From NCBI RefSeq assembly GCF_014851395.1, contig NW_024040040.1, positions 22,549,000 through 22,612,999 on the forward strand: a stretch of DNA of 64,000 nt, written 5' to 3'. The position numbers were made by a program, and so were the translations under genes. The DNA is from Micropterus salmoides (Eukaryota; Chordata; Actinopteri; Centrarchiformes; Centrarchidae). Positions 31,778-45,500 of this stretch are shown piece by piece; the first letter of the stretch is position 1; each line of letters opens with the position of its first letter. Below the pieces are notes generated by a model. That model did no database searches. It was not told where the DNA came from and saw only the letters and a list, made by a program, of their open reading frames with translations.

Positions 31778-31832
31778 TCTGTCCGTCCGTCCGTCCGTCC
31801 GTCCGTCCATCTATTGTCTGTCTGTCTGTCTT
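31778..31832. repeat. (GTCC)n / (GTCT)n microsatellite
   Basis: Seven GTCC-type repeats (CCGTCCGTCCGTCCGTCC) followed by TCTGTCTGTCTGTC, within a T/C-rich stretch. Confidence 0.9.
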
Positions 31833-32084
31833 TTTTCTTTTGACTGACTCATATCAGCTTCCGTACAAAAACTTTCATCTTTTTACCAACGTATTTCAGT
31901 TCTGTTCAACTTCCAAGTTCTTTTTCCGTGAATCCCAACGCCATTGAGCTTCTTAATACTTGATTATGCATTTGATTTCATCTCTTCTGCATTTTCTGCA
32001 ATCTTTTGCCATTTTTTTGTGAATTTCAGCTTCTTCACGCATTTGAATTAAGCTTTTATGTATTTTCTGCGATGTTCAGACCTG

Positions 32085-32690
32085 AAGGATGAAGCTGATG
32101 TAAATTACAATGTTTTACTACTAGCTGTAACACTCAAGAGCAACAATAGTGTCATCACAACAGTTGGGTTAATACAAAGTGAATACATGAATGCACATAC
32201 AATTAAAGCATGGGAAATTTGAATTAAAAATGGAGCCCCTAATACCTTATGCTCTGTCGTGAAGAAACCTGGACACTGCCAGGGGAACACGTCTCTGTAG
32301 CAGCATCTTGTTTTTGGCTGCATGATATCTTGGATTTTATGAGGTGATCTCTGGGTGGCCCACCAGGATGCATGTTGTCCAGCTTCCTTGTTAAGCTCTC
32401 TATGCAGCCCTGACTATCTCAGCTGTGAAATGGATTTGATCAAAGTGATGAAGTTGATGTAAATGAGAAAGTTAGACTCCTAACTGTAACACTAAAGTCA
32501 AGAGCAACAAAATTTTCACCAAAACGTTTGGATTATTGCAAAGGTAATACTTGAATGAACATACAATTAAAGTAAAACCTTGTTTAGTAAACCTGGACAC
32601 TGGCAGGGGAATGCGTCTCTGTTGCAGCATCTTATTTGTGCAGCTTGATGTCTCGGTTGCTACGGGCCGGTCCAGAGTTTCAGAGAGAGA
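32085..32690. repeat. Diverged tandem duplication, period about 360 bp
   Basis: Both copies run from GATGAAG(C/T)TGATGTAAAT through CTGTAACACT, CATACAATTAAAG and AAACCTGGACACTG to GCAGCATCTT. The middles differ by indels. Function unknown; no conserved reading frame. Confidence 0.65.
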
Positions 32691-33053
32691 GAAAAGGGTG
32701 GCAGGAGTTCTCAGGAGTCTCATCCTCTGCTTTGAGATGACTTGGACGAGCCGGAAGTAGAAAACGTCTGAGTGGTCCAGCAGTGATGGGTCCAGTGCAG
32801 ATTAACATCCAATAAGAGCATGGTGTTTTGTTTGTGAGGTGGTCCTCACAGTGCTGAAGGAGGTGAGGCTAAAGCTGGCAAATGTCCTCACAGAAGACAC
32901 AGGAGAACTGAGTTTCCCCATTGAGGGGAAAGTAAAATGACGCTATAACAAACAAGCCTTGATACATAAATTAAATTATCGGTCCTCAGCTCAATTGTGA
33001 AATCGCTTGCATCTTGAAACTCTTAACTCAGTGAAACAAAACTTTAACTTAAA

Positions 33054-36000
33054 TTAAAGCTGCAAGCAGCGTTGGGCGGGCCCTCGCACTTGTAGCGCGT
33101 CCGCGCGTGACTCGGCCGAGTTGCATATTCTGGAGCTCTGCCGGTGCGGCTGTGAATTTCCTACGCGGTTCCGACGCCGCATGAAGGTGTTATATGTCAC
33201 TTCCTGTGTCCCCTATGTGGAGCTACATAGCACTTGCCGCTATGAATATAAATCGGTACTGGTGTGTAGATGTCTGCGGGGTGGGAGAGTTATCAAGCAC
33301 GTAAAGTTTGTTTCAGATGTGAGCATGTACACTGAACAATAATGTACCCAAACAATAAAATAAATTCCTTTTATATTTCCCTGCCTTGTTGTTTATGTGT
33401 ACATACAGAGGAAGAATGTGAGAACAGCACACATTTCATCGTTACTGTGTGTTAGAGCATGGGAGAACAGTGGATACTTTTAATACAGCCCACACCCCTA
33501 ATACTGTGTAACTATAACAAGTAGAGAACAGAAGAAAAAGATGTTCTTTCTTTACAACTGTCTGCATAGCTTATTCATATTGTGTAATGAATGAAAATAA
33601 ATAGGCCTACTAGGCTCCTCTCTACTTTGACATTTAAGATTAGCTTGTTTGATCCACCTTCATACACATGAGACATTACTGTACAACTTGAGAAAGGTGA
33701 GTTGTTTTCTGCTCCAGCCTGCCTAAAAGAAAAGCGTTTTTGGGATTAAATGGACTTTATTAGCTGCTGCAGTGCAGGATGAACCCAGAATAGACCCATT
33801 TCTCACCTTATTATTCTAAATCATGCAACGAAGAAGAAGAAATGCATAATAAATCCTGGGACAAAATCTGTCCACAAATACTGTACAGCATGTAGTCTGA
33901 TGAACAAGACTTGTGTTATAGCTGACTTGGGCAGTGAAATGTTTAATTTTTTTAATTCACGTGGTCATAGTTGTCCACAACTCAAATCAGAATATAAGAA
34001 GAAATTTTATACCACCTCAAGAAGGCTTCCTATCAGAAAGGTAGGAAGGTATTTCAAATGTACAACTGCAGTACTTAAATCTAAGTAATTTCCCTGACAT
34101 TTTTGTGTTACTTTACTTTTAATAGACCCATGTAAGAGGTTTTATACTTCCTGTGAGTATAATCCAATCAATCTCATTTTCATACTGTATATCCGTTGTG
34201 TAATTTGATAAATTGTGTTGTATGTCGTGCTCGCATCTCAGAGAAGACTCTGACTGCAACATGCGTCTTTGTAAAGAGAGAAACGGACAGAAAAAGTCTC
34301 TAACTCTGCCTGTCAGCTCGCTCTGCTCCGTTAAAACTGAATTTACCATACAGAATTGAATACGAGTGCACTCCAGATTTAGCTGCAGCTAGCTGACTGT
34401 GTGCTTCTCCCTATACCACAGTTCTGTGTCCATGCATGCAGCAAACTGAAAGCACTGTCTGTCGGAGCGTCTACGTGAAAAGAGAAGGAAGACATGGCTG
34501 GTAGTGTCTTCAGAGTTGTTAAACACCTCAGCGCACTGAAGGAAGCCATCTGACTGTGTGAGGGGCAAGATCGTTGATGTCTGCAGGCAGAGTAGGCCTA
34601 GAGCTCTCCTGTCTGACTGGTCCACCAATAGCAGAGAAGATGACCCCTTGAGACACAGCACCTCCTCATTTGTATAATGAGGCAGAAATGCATACAGAAA
34701 TTTAAAAAGGACAGGAAGAAATAAAAGAGAAAGAAATAAATAAGGTAAATAAATACAAAGGAAGAATAAAACAGACAAAAATATTAAAACACACACATAA
34801 ATAAATACATTAAAAAAATTAGTAATACATAAAGTTGAAGATTATAACGGAGAATAAATAAATAAGGTAATTATAACAAAGGTGAATAAGTAAAGGCACT
34901 AATTAAAATATATACATTTATGTCTCCTTGTATAATTTAATTAATACCTACATTTATTTATTTACTTTATTTTTTTGTGTATTTAATTGGATGCTTATTT
35001 ATTTATTGAGCATTTATTTATTTCTGTATTTATATCTGACTGTGTCAGGATCGGTCCTCCATAGCGGGGTGGGAGAGTTATCAAGCACGTAAAGTTTGGT
35101 TCAGATGTGAGCATGTACACTGAAGTTACAACAACTTCCTGTGTCATGGCGAAGACTTGATCTTTGACGCCACAAATAAAGTACGAAGTGTGTAAATCAT
35201 CCAAAATTTGACGTAAAATTCAAAATGGCCGACTTCCTGTTGATTTTAGGGCATCACTCCAAGAGGCTTTTTTGTGCGTCTGGACAAGATACACGTACCA
35301 CAGAAAATTCGTGCACGTAGGTGAAACGTGCGGCGGGGGCTGCTTCGTTAAAAGTCACTTCCTGTTGCCAGCAGGTGGCGCTATGACTGTGGGTGAATGT
35401 CAGCATGTACATTTGTTCAGGGCGGGACTCTCATCCTACATGTACAGTTTGGTGCAGATGTAAGCATGTACACTGAAGTTACGACAACTTCCTGTGTCAT
35501 GGCGAAGACTTGATCTTTGACGCCACGCCACGGACACGCCCATTGACGAAAACTCGCAGATAGCACAACTTTTCATCTTCAATGCCTTTAGAAGGCACAG
35601 CACAAATTTGAGGTTGGTCGGACTAAATCCCTAGGAGGAGTTCGTTATAGTACGAAGTGAGTAAATCATCCAAAATTTGACAGAAAATTCAAAATGGCCG
35701 ACTTCCTGTTGGGTTTAGGCTATGGCTCCAAGAGACTTTTTTGTGCGTCTGGACAAGATACACGTACCACAGAAAATTCATGCACGTAGGTGAAACGTGT
35801 GGTGGGGGCTGCTTCGTTAAAAGTCACTTCCTGTTGCCAGCAGGTGGCACTATGACTGTGGGTGAATGTCAGCATGTACATGTGTTCAGGGCGGGACTCT
35901 CATCCTACATGTACACTTTGGTCCAGATGTGAGCATTTACACAGATGTTAGAACAACTTCAGTTTCATAGCGAATCATCAACGCCACGGACACGCCCATT

Positions 36001-36492
36001 GATGAAAACTCGCAAATAGCACAACTTTTCATCATCAATGCCTTTAGAAGGCACAGCAGAAATTTGACGTCGATCCGACTAAATCCCTAGGAGGAGTTCG
36101 TTAAAGTACGGAGTGTGTAAATCATCCAAAAATGGCCGTAAAATTCAAAATGATCAACTTCCTGTTGACTTTAGGCTATGGGTTCTTGAGGCTTTTTTGT
36201 GTGTCTTGATATGATACATGTCCCCAGATAATTTCGTACATGTAGGTTGAACGTGAACGAGGGGCTAATTTTTTCCAATTTTCTAGGTGGCGCTAGGGAG
36301 TCATTTTGCCACGCCCATGTGCGAAACCCATAAAATACAAAATTTTTCACCAGTTCTGACATGTTTGCAAATTTTGGTGAGTTTTCGAGTATGTTTAGGC
36401 CCTGTCAATGGAGCCTACTTTGCAGAAAAAAAAGGGAAAAAAAATCTTAGCAAATTCAATAGGGACCTCACACGGTCGTGCTCGGGCCCTAA
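33054..36492 (-). repeat. Megarepeat unit R1, inverted, long form
   Basis: It begins TTAAAGCTGCAAGCAGCG and ends GTGCTCGGGCCCTAA, the reverse complement of the unit layout in the left array. It keeps the ~1 kb middle segment. The monomer next to the AT insert is cut short (deletion near 35175) and the octamer is mutated. It has more private changes than other units (for example GGTGGCAC at 35843-35850), so it is probably an older copy. Confidence 0.88.
35365..35853 (+). promoter_or_regulatory. Two CTCF-like motifs, inverted unit R1
   Basis: TTGCCAGCAGGTGGCGCTA is on the plus strand at 35365-35383. A second copy with GCAC for GCGC lies at 35834-35852. These point opposite to every other copy in the window. 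Confidence 0.5.
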
Positions 36493-36730
36493 ATATAGAC
36501 TAGAAAAGTTTCCTTTTCAAACTGTTGTCGCAAAGCAAATAAATGATGATATAAAAACCATATATAAAAAAAGAAAATACATTGGCAGTGCCAAATAGCT
36601 GTAGTTTTAAAAGTCAGGGCTGAACAATATATATTGTCTCCATCATCAGTATGTGCTATATGTGCAAAAGAAACAGTCTGGGAACTCACATCTGTGTAGA
36701 AACCCTTCCTTCTTTCACCAATTCTGTTCA
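36493..36730. other. Spacer between head-to-head units
   Basis: 238 bp of AT-rich DNA with no resemblance to the megarepeat modules, lying between the two facing head modules of R1 and R2. No gene or RNA recognised. Confidence 0.7.
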
Positions 36731-39700
36731 TTAGGGCCCGAGCACGACCGTGCGAGGTCCCTATTGAATTTGCTCGGATTATTATTATTATTAGGGCCCG
36801 AGCACGACCGTGTGAGGTCCCTATTGAATTTGCTCGGATTATATTTTTAGGGCCCGAGCACGACCGTGCGAGGTCCCTATTGAATTTGCTCGGATTATAT
36901 ATATATATATTTTTTTTTTTTTCTGCAAAGTAGGCCCAAATGACATGGCCTAAACATACTCGAAAACTCACCAAAATTTGCAAACATGTCAGAACCGGTG
37001 AAAAATTTCGTATTCTACAAGTTTCGCACATGGGCGTGGCAAAATGACTCGCTAGCGCCACCTAGAAAATTGGAAATGATTAGCCCCTCGTTCACGTTCA
37101 ACCTACATGTACGAAATTTTCTGGGGACATGTATCGTATCAAGACACACAAAAAAGCCTCAAGAACCCATAGCCTAAAGTCAACAGGAAGTCGGTCATTT
37201 TGAATTTTACGGCCATTTTTGGATGATTTACACACTTCGTACTTTAACGAACTCCTCCTAGGGATTTAGTCGGATCGACGTCAAATGTCTGCTGTGCCTT
37301 CTAAAGGCATTGACGATGAAAAGTTGTGCTATTTGCGCGTTTTCGTCAATGGGCGTGTCCGTGGCGTCGATGATTCGCAATGAAACAGGAAGTTGTTGTA
37401 ACTTCAGTGTACATGCTCACATCTGGACCAAACTGTACATGTAGGATGAGAGTCCCGCCCTGAACACATGTACATGCCGACATTCACCCACAGTCATAGC
37501 GCCACCTGCTGGCAACAGAAAGTGACCTTTAACGAAGCAGCCCCCGCCGCACGTTTCACCTACGTGCACGAATTTTCTGTGGTACGTGTATCTTGTCCAG
37601 ACGCACAAAAAAGTCTCTTGGAGCCATAGCCTAAACCCAACAGGAAGTCGGCCATTTTGAATTTTACGTCAAATTTTGGATGATTTACACACTTCGTACT
37701 TTAACGAACTCCTCCTAGGGATTTAGTCCGACCGACCTCAAATTTTGCTGTGCCTTCTAAAGGCATTGAAGATGAAAAGTTGAGCTATTTGCAAGTTTTC
37801 GTCAATGGGCGTGTCCGTGGCGTGGCGTCAAAGATCAGCTCTTCGCCATGACACGGAAGTTGTCGTAACTTCAGTGTACATGCTCACATCTGGACCAAAC
37901 TGTACATGTAGGATGAGAGTCCCGCCCTGAACACATGTACATGCCGACATTCACCCACAGTCATAGCGCCACCTGCTGGCAACAGGAAGTGACTTTTAAC
38001 GAAGCAGCCCCCGCCGCACGTTTACCTACGTGCACGAATTTTCTGTGGTACGTGTATCTTGTCCAGACGCACAAAAAAGCCTCTTGGAGCGATGCCTAAA
38101 ATCAACAGGAAGTCGGCCATTTTGAATTTTACGTCAAATTTTGGATGATTTACACACTTCGTACTTTAACGAACTCCTCCTAGGGATTTAGTCCGACCGA
38201 CCTCAAATTTTGCTGTGCCTTCTAAAGGCATTGAAGATGAAAAGTTGTGCTATTTGCAAGTTTTCGTCAATGGGCGTGTCCGTGGGTGGCGTCAAAGATC
38301 AGCTCTTCGCCATGACACGGAAGTTGTCGTAACTTCAGTGTACATGCTCACATCTGGACCAAACTGTACATGTAGGATGAGAGTCCCGCCCTGAACACAT
38401 GTACATGCTGACATTCACAGACAGTCATAGCGCCACCTGCTGGCAACAGGAAGTGACTTTTAACGAAGCAGCCCCCGCCGCACGTTTTACCTACGTGCAC
38501 GAATTTTCTGTGGTACGTGTATCTTGTCCAGACGCACAAAAAAGCCTTTCGGAGCGATGCCCTAAAATCAACAGGAAGTCGGCCATTTTGAATTTTACGT
38601 CAAATTTTGGATGATTTACACACTTCGTACTTTAACGAACTCCTCCTAGGGATTTAGTCCGACCGACTTCAAATTTGTGCTGTGCCTTCTAAAGGCATTG
38701 AAGATGAAAAGTTGTGCTATTTGCGAGTTTTCGTCAATGGGTGTGTCCGTGGCGTGGCGTCAGAGATCAAGTCTTCGCCATGACACAGGAAGTTGTTGTA
38801 ACTTCAGTGTACATGCTCACATCTAACCAAACTTTACGTGCTTGATAACTCTCCCACCCCGTTATGGAGGACCGATCCTGACACAGTCAGAAATAAATAC
38901 AGAAATAAATAAATGCTCAATAAATAAATAAGCATCCAATTAAATACACAAAAATAAAGTAAATAAATAAATGTTGGTATTAATTAAATTATACAAGGAG
39001 ACATAAATGTATATATTTTAATTAGTGCCTTTACTTATTCACCTTTGTTATAATTACCTTATTTATTTATTCTCCCTTATAATCTTCAACTTTATTTACT
39101 AATTTTTTTAATATATTTATTTATGTGTGTGTTTTAATATTTTTGTCTGTTTTATTCTTCCTTTGTATTTTTTACCTTATTTATTTTCACCCATGGTATT
39201 TATTTCTGCCTGTCTTTTTAAATTTCTGTATGCATTTCTGCCTCATTATGCAAATGAGGAGGGGCTGTGTCTCAAGGGGTCATCTTCTCTGCTATTGGTG
39301 GACCAGTCAGACAGGAGAGCTAGGCCTACTCTGCCTGCAGACATCAACGATCTTGCCCCTCACACAGTCAGATGGCTTCCTTCAGTGCGCTGAGGTGTTT
39401 AACAACTCTGAAGACACTACCAGCCATGTCTTCCTTCTCTTTTCACGTAGACGCTCCGACAGACAGTGCTTTCAGTTTGCTGCATGCATGGACACAGAAC
39501 TGCGGTACAGCACACAGTAACGATGAAATGTGTGCTGTTCTCACATTCTTCCTCTGTATGTACACATAAACAACAAGGCAGGGAAATATAAAAGGAATTT
39601 ATTTTATTGTTTGGGTACATTATTGTTCAGTGTACATGCTCACATCTGAAACAAACTTTACGTGCTTGATAACTCTCCCACCCCGCAGACATCTACACGC

Positions 39701-39908
39701 CAATACCGATTTATATTCATAGCGGCAAGTGCTATGTAGCTCCACATAGGGGACACAGGAAGTGACATATACACCTTCATGCGGCGACATAACCGCGTAG
39801 CAAATTCACAGCCGCACCGGCAGAGCTCCAGAATATGCAACTCGGCCGGCTCACACGCGGACGCGCTTATAAGTGCGAGGGCCCGCCCAACGCTGCTTGC
39901 AGCTTTAA
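36731..39908 (+). repeat. Megarepeat unit R2 (four monomers, short form)
   Basis: Three head modules (36731-36900), four monomers (about 36920-38870), the AT insert, the promoter-like block (octamer at 39248), the ~1 kb deletion shared with units B and R3 (junction near 39507), and the tail. The tail and the next head overlap as CTTTAAGGGCCCG at 39904-39914. Confidence 0.85.
37497..38446 (-). promoter_or_regulatory. Three CTCF-like motifs, unit R2
   Basis: The 19-mer starts in plus coordinates at 37497, 37964 and 38428, on the minus strand. Confidence 0.5.
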
Positions 39909-39988
39909 GGGCCCGAGCACGACCGTGCGAGGTCCCTATTGAATTTGCTCGATATATTATTTTTTGCGAGGTCCCTATTGAATTGCTC

Positions 39989-40023
<35 letters not shown>

Positions 40024-42539
40024 CTGCAAAGTAGGCCCAAATGACATGGCCTAAACATACTCGAAAACTCACCAAAATTTGCAAACATGTCAGAACCGGT
40101 GAAAAATTTCGTATTCTACAAGTTTCGCACATGGGCGTGGCAAAATGACTCGCTAGCGCCACCTAGAAAATTGGAAATGATTAGCCCCTCGTTCACGTTC
40201 AACCTACATGTACGAAATTTTCTGGGGACATGTATCGTATCAAGACGCACAAAAAAGCCTCAAGAACCCATAGCCTAAAGTCAACAGGAAGTCGGCCATT
40301 TTGAATTTTATGGCCATTTTTGGATGATTTACACACTTCGTACTTTAACGAACTCCTCCTAGGGATTTAGTCGGATCGACGTCAAATTTCTGCTGTGCCT
40401 TCTAAAGGCATTGACGATGAAAAGTTGTGCTATTTGCGCGTTTTCGTCAATGGGCGTGTCCGTGGCGTCGATGATTCGCAATGAAACAGGAAGTTGTTGT
40501 AACTTCAGTGTACATGCTCACATCTGGACCAAACTGTACATGTAGGATGAGAGTCCCGCCCTGAACACATGTACATGCCGACATTCACCCACAGTCATAG
40601 CGCCACCTGCTGGCAACAGAAAGTGACCTTTAACGAAGCAGCCCCCGCCGCACGTTTCACCTACGTGCACGAATTTTCTGTGGTACGTGTATCTTGTCCA
40701 GACGCACAAAAAAGTCTCTTGGAGCCATAGCCTAAACCCAACAGGAAGTCGGCCATTTTGAATTTTACGTCAAATTTTGGATGATTTACACACTTCGTAC
40801 TTTAACGAACTCCTCCTAGGGATTTAGTCCGACCGACCTCAAATTTGTGCTGTGCCTTCTAAAGGCATTGAAGATGAAAAGTTGTGCTATTTGCAAGTTT
40901 TCGTCAATGGGCGTGTCCGTGGCGTGGCGTCAAAGATCAGCTCTTCGCCATGACACGGAAGTTGTCGTAACTTCAGTGTACATGCTCACATCTGGACCAA
41001 ACTGTACATGTAGGATGAGAGTCCCGCCCTGAACACATGTACATGCTGACATTCACCACAGTCATAGCGCCACCTGCTGGCAACAGGAAGTGACTTTTAA
41101 CGAAGCAGCCCCCGCCGCACGTTTTACCTACGTGCACGAATTTTCTGTGGTACGTGTATCTTGTCCAGACGCACAAAAAAGTCTCTTGGAGCCATGCCTA
41201 AAATCAACAGGAAGTCGGCCATTTTGAATTTTACGTCAAATTTTGGATGATTTACACACTTCGTACTTTAACGAACTCCTCCTAGGGATTTAGTCCGACC
41301 GACCTCAAATTTGTGCTGTGCCTTCTAAAGGCATTGAAGATGAAAAGTTGTGCTATTTGCAGTTTTCGTCAATGGGTGTGTCCGTGGCGTGGCGTCAGAG
41401 ATCAAGTCTTCGCCATGACACAGGAAGTTGTTGTAACTTCAGTGTACATGCTCACATCTGAACCAAACTTTACGTGCTTGATAACTCTCCCACCCCGTAT
41501 GGAGGACCGATCCTGACACAGTCAGAAATAAATACAGAAATAAATAAATGCTCAATAAATAAATAAGCATCCAATTAAATACACAAAAAATAAAGTAAAT
41601 AAATAAATGTAGGTAGTAATTAAATTATACAAGGAGACATAAATGTATATATTTTAATTAGTGCCTTTACTTATTCACCTTTGTTATAATTACCTTATTT
41701 GTTTATTCAACTTTATTTATTACTAATTTTTTTAATGTATTTATTTATGTGTGTGTTTTAATATTTTTGTCTGTTTTATTCTTCCTTTGTATTTATTTAC
41801 CTTATTTATTTTCACCCATGGTATTTATTTCTGCCTGTCTTTTTAAATTTTTGTATGCATTTCTGCCTCATTATGCAAATGAGGAGGGGCTGTGTCTCAA
41901 GGGGTCATCTTCTCTGCTATTGGTGGACCAGTCAGACAGGAGAGCTCTAGGCCTACTCTGCCTGCAGACATCAACGATCTTGCCCCTCACACAGTCAGAT
42001 GGCTTCCTTCAGTGCGCTGAGGTGTTTAACAACTCTGAAGACAATACTACCAGCAATGTCTTCCTTCTCTTTTCACGTAGACGCTCCGACAGACAGTGCT
42101 TTCAGTTTGCTGCATGCATGGACACAGAACTGCGGTACAGCACACAGTAACGATGAAATGTGTGCTGTTCTCACATTCTTCCTCTGTATGTACACATAAA
42201 CAACAAGGCAGGGAAATATAAAAGGAATTTATTTTATTGTTTGGGTACATTATTGTTCAGTGTACATGCTCACATCTGAAACAAACTTTACGTGCTTGAT
42301 AACTCTCCCACCCCGCAGACATCTACACGCCAACACCGATTTATATTCATAGCGGCAAGTGCTATGTAGCTCCACATAGGGGACACAGGAAGTGACATAT
42401 AACACCTTCATGCGGCGTCATAACCGCGTAGCAAATTCACAGCCGCACCGGCAGAGCTCCAGAATATGCAACTCGGCCGGCTCACACGCGGACGCGCTTA
42501 TAAGTGCGAGGGCCCGCCCAACGCTGCTTGCAGCTTTAA
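39909..42539 (+). repeat. Megarepeat unit R3 (three monomers, short form)
   Basis: One complete and one partial head (39909-39990), a long poly-T run (39990-40023), three monomers (to about 41500), the AT insert, the octamer at 41873, the same internal deletion as B and R2 (near 42135), and a tail ending at 42539. Confidence 0.85.
40598..41083 (-). promoter_or_regulatory. Two CTCF-like motifs, unit R3
   Basis: The 19-mer starts in plus coordinates at 40598 and 41065, on the minus strand. Confidence 0.5.
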
Positions 42540-45500
42540 TTTTTTTTTCTTTTTTCTGCAAAGTAGGCCCAAATGACATGGCCTAAACATACTCGAAAAC
42601 TCACCAAAATTTGCAAACATGTCAGAACCGGTGAAAAATTTCGTATTCTACAAGTTTCGCACATGGGCGTTGCAAAATGACTCGCTAGCGCCACCTAGAA
42701 AATTGGAAAAATTAGCCCCTCGTTCACGTTCAACCTACATCTACGAAATTTTCTGGGGACATGTATCATGTCAAGACGCACAAAAAAGCCTCAAGAACCC
42801 ATAGCCTAAAGTCAACAGGAAGTCGGCCATTTTGAAGTGCGAGGTCCCTATTGAATTTGCTCGGATTATATTTTTAGGGCCCGAGCACGACCGTGTGAGG
42901 TCCCTATTGAATTTGCTCGGATTATTTTATTTTTATTTTTTATTTTTTTTTTTTTTTTCTGCAAAGTAGGCTCAACTGACATGGCCTAAACATTCTCGAA
43001 AACTCACCAAAATTTGCAAACGTGTCAGAACCGGTGAAAAATTTCGTATTCTACAAGTTTCGCACATGGGCGTTGCAAAATGACTCGCTAGCGCCACCTA
43101 GAAAATTGGAAAAATTAGCCCCTCGTTCACGTTCAACCTACATGTACGAAATTTTCTGGGGACATGTATCATATCAAGACGCACAAAAAAGCCTCAAGAA
43201 CCCATAGCCTAAAGTCAACAGGAAGTCGGCCATTTTGAATTTTACGGCCATTTTTGGATGATTTACACTTCGTACTTTAACGAACTCCTCCTAGGGATTT
43301 AGTCGGATCGACGTCAAATTTCTGCTGTGCCTTCTAAAGGCATTGACGATGAAAAGTTGTGCTATTTGCGCGTTTTCGTCAATGGGCGTGTCCGTGGCGT
43401 CGATGATTCGCTATGAAACAGGAAGTTGTTGTAACTTCAGTGTACATGCTCACATCTGGACCAAACTGTACATCTAGGATGATAGTCCCGCCCTGAACAC
43501 ATGTACATGCCGACATTCACCCACAGTCATAGCGCCACCTGCTGGCAATAGAAAGTGACCTTTAACGAAGCAGCCCCCGCCGCATGTTTCACCTACGTGC
43601 ACGAATTTTCTGTGGTACGTGTATCTTGTCCAGACGCACAAAAAAGTCTCTTGGAGCCATAGCCTAAACCCAACAGGAAGTCGGCTATTTTGAATTTTAC
43701 GTCAAATTTTGGATGATTTACACACTTCGTACTTTAACGAACTCCTCCTAGGGATTTAGTCCGACCACCTCAAATTTCTGCTGTGCCTTCTAAAGGCATT
43801 GAAGATGAAAAGTTGTGCTATTTGCAAGTTTTCGTCAATGGGCGTGTCCGTGGCGTGGCGTCAAAGATCAACTCTTCGCCATGACACGGAAGTTGTCGTA
43901 GCTTCAGTGTACATGCTCACATCTGGACCAAACTGTACATGTAGGATGAGAGTCCCGCCCTGAACACATGTACATGCTGATATTCACCCACAGTCATAGC
44001 GCCACCTGCTGGCAACAGGAAGTGACTTTTAACGAAGCAGCCCCCGCCGCACGTTTCACCTACGTGCACGAATTTTCTGTGGTACGTGTATCTTGTCCAG
44101 ACGCACAAAAAAGTCTCTTGGAGCCATAGCCTAAACCCAACAGGAAGTCGGCCATTTTGAATTTTACGTCAAATTTTGGATGATTTACACACTTCGTACT
44201 TTAACGAACTCCTCCTAGGGATTAGTCCGACCGACCTCAAATTTCTGCTGTGCCTTCTAAAGGCATTGAAGATGAAAAGTTGTGCTATTTGCAAGTTTTC
44301 GTCAATGGGCGTGTCCGTGGCGTGGCGTCAAAGATCACTCTTCGCCATGACACGGAAGTTGTCGTAACTTCAGTGTACATGCTCACATCTGCACCAAACT
44401 GTACATGTAGGATGAGAGTCCCGCCCTGAACACATGTACATGCTGACATTCACCCACAGTCATAGCGCCACCTGCTGGCAAAGGAAGTGACTTTTAACGA
44501 AGCAGCCCCCGCCGCACGTTTCACCTACGTGCACGAATTTTCTGTGGTACGTGTATCTTGTCCAGACGCACAAAAAAGCCTTTGGAGCGATGCCCTAAAA
44601 TCAACAGGAAGTCGGCCATTTTGAATTTTACGTCAAATTTTGGATGATTTACACACTTCGTACTTTAACGAACTCCTCCTAGGGATTTAGTCCGACCGAC
44701 TTCAAATTTGTGCTGTGCCTTCTAAAGGCATTGAAGATGAAAAGTTGTGCTATTTGCGAGTTTTCGTCAATGGGTGTGTCCGTGGCGTGGCGTCAAGATC
44801 AAGTCTTCGCCATGACACAGGAAGTTGTTGTAACTTCAGTGTACATGCTACATCTGAACCAAACTTTACGTGCTTGATAACTCTCCCACCCCGCTATGGA
44901 GGACCGATCCTGACACAGTCAGAAATAAATACAGAAATAAATAAATGCTCAATAAATAAATAAGCTCCAATTAAATACACAAAAAAATAAAGTAAATAAA
45001 TAAATGTTGGTAGTAATTAAATTATACAAGGAGACATAAATGTATATTTTAATTAGTGCCTTTACTTATTCACCTTTGTTATAATTACCTTATTTATTAT
45101 TCTTATATCTTCAACTTTATTTATTACTAATTTTTTTAATATATTTATTTATGTGTGTGTTTTAATATTTTTGTCTGTTTTATTCTTCCTTTGTATTTTT
45201 TACCTTATTTATTTTCACCCATGGTATTTATTTCTGCCTGTCCTTTTTAAATTTCTGTCTCATTATGCAAATGAGGAGGGGCTGTGTCTCAAGGGGTCAT
45301 CTTCTCTGCTATTGGTGGACCAGTCAGACAGGAGAGCTAGGCCTACTCTGCCTGCAGACATCAACGATCTTGCCCCTCACACAGTCAGATGGCTTCCTTC
45401 AGTGCGCTGAGGTGTTTAACAACTCTGAAGACACTACCAGCATGTCTTCCTTCTCTTTTCACGTAGACGCTCCGACAGACAGTGCTTTCAGTTTGCTGCA

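Larger units (their letters stand above)
30213..33053. other. Non-coding interval rich in simple and duplicated sequence
   Basis: No gene is recognised. It contains a ~150-bp tandem duplication (see 30372-30640), (AC)n at about 30838-30860, a GGAGG-rich purine tract (30967-31003), TCTG/TCTC-rich stretches (31090-31200), an RT fragment and a (GTCC)n tract, and two diverged copies of a ~230-bp segment (32085-32330 and 32445-32690). Confidence 0.6.

Noticed and set aside
32440..32470. C/D-box snoRNA suggested by GTGATGAAG...TGATGT
   Set aside because: No D box with flanking complementary stem at a proper distance, and the other copy of the duplication lacks the C box.
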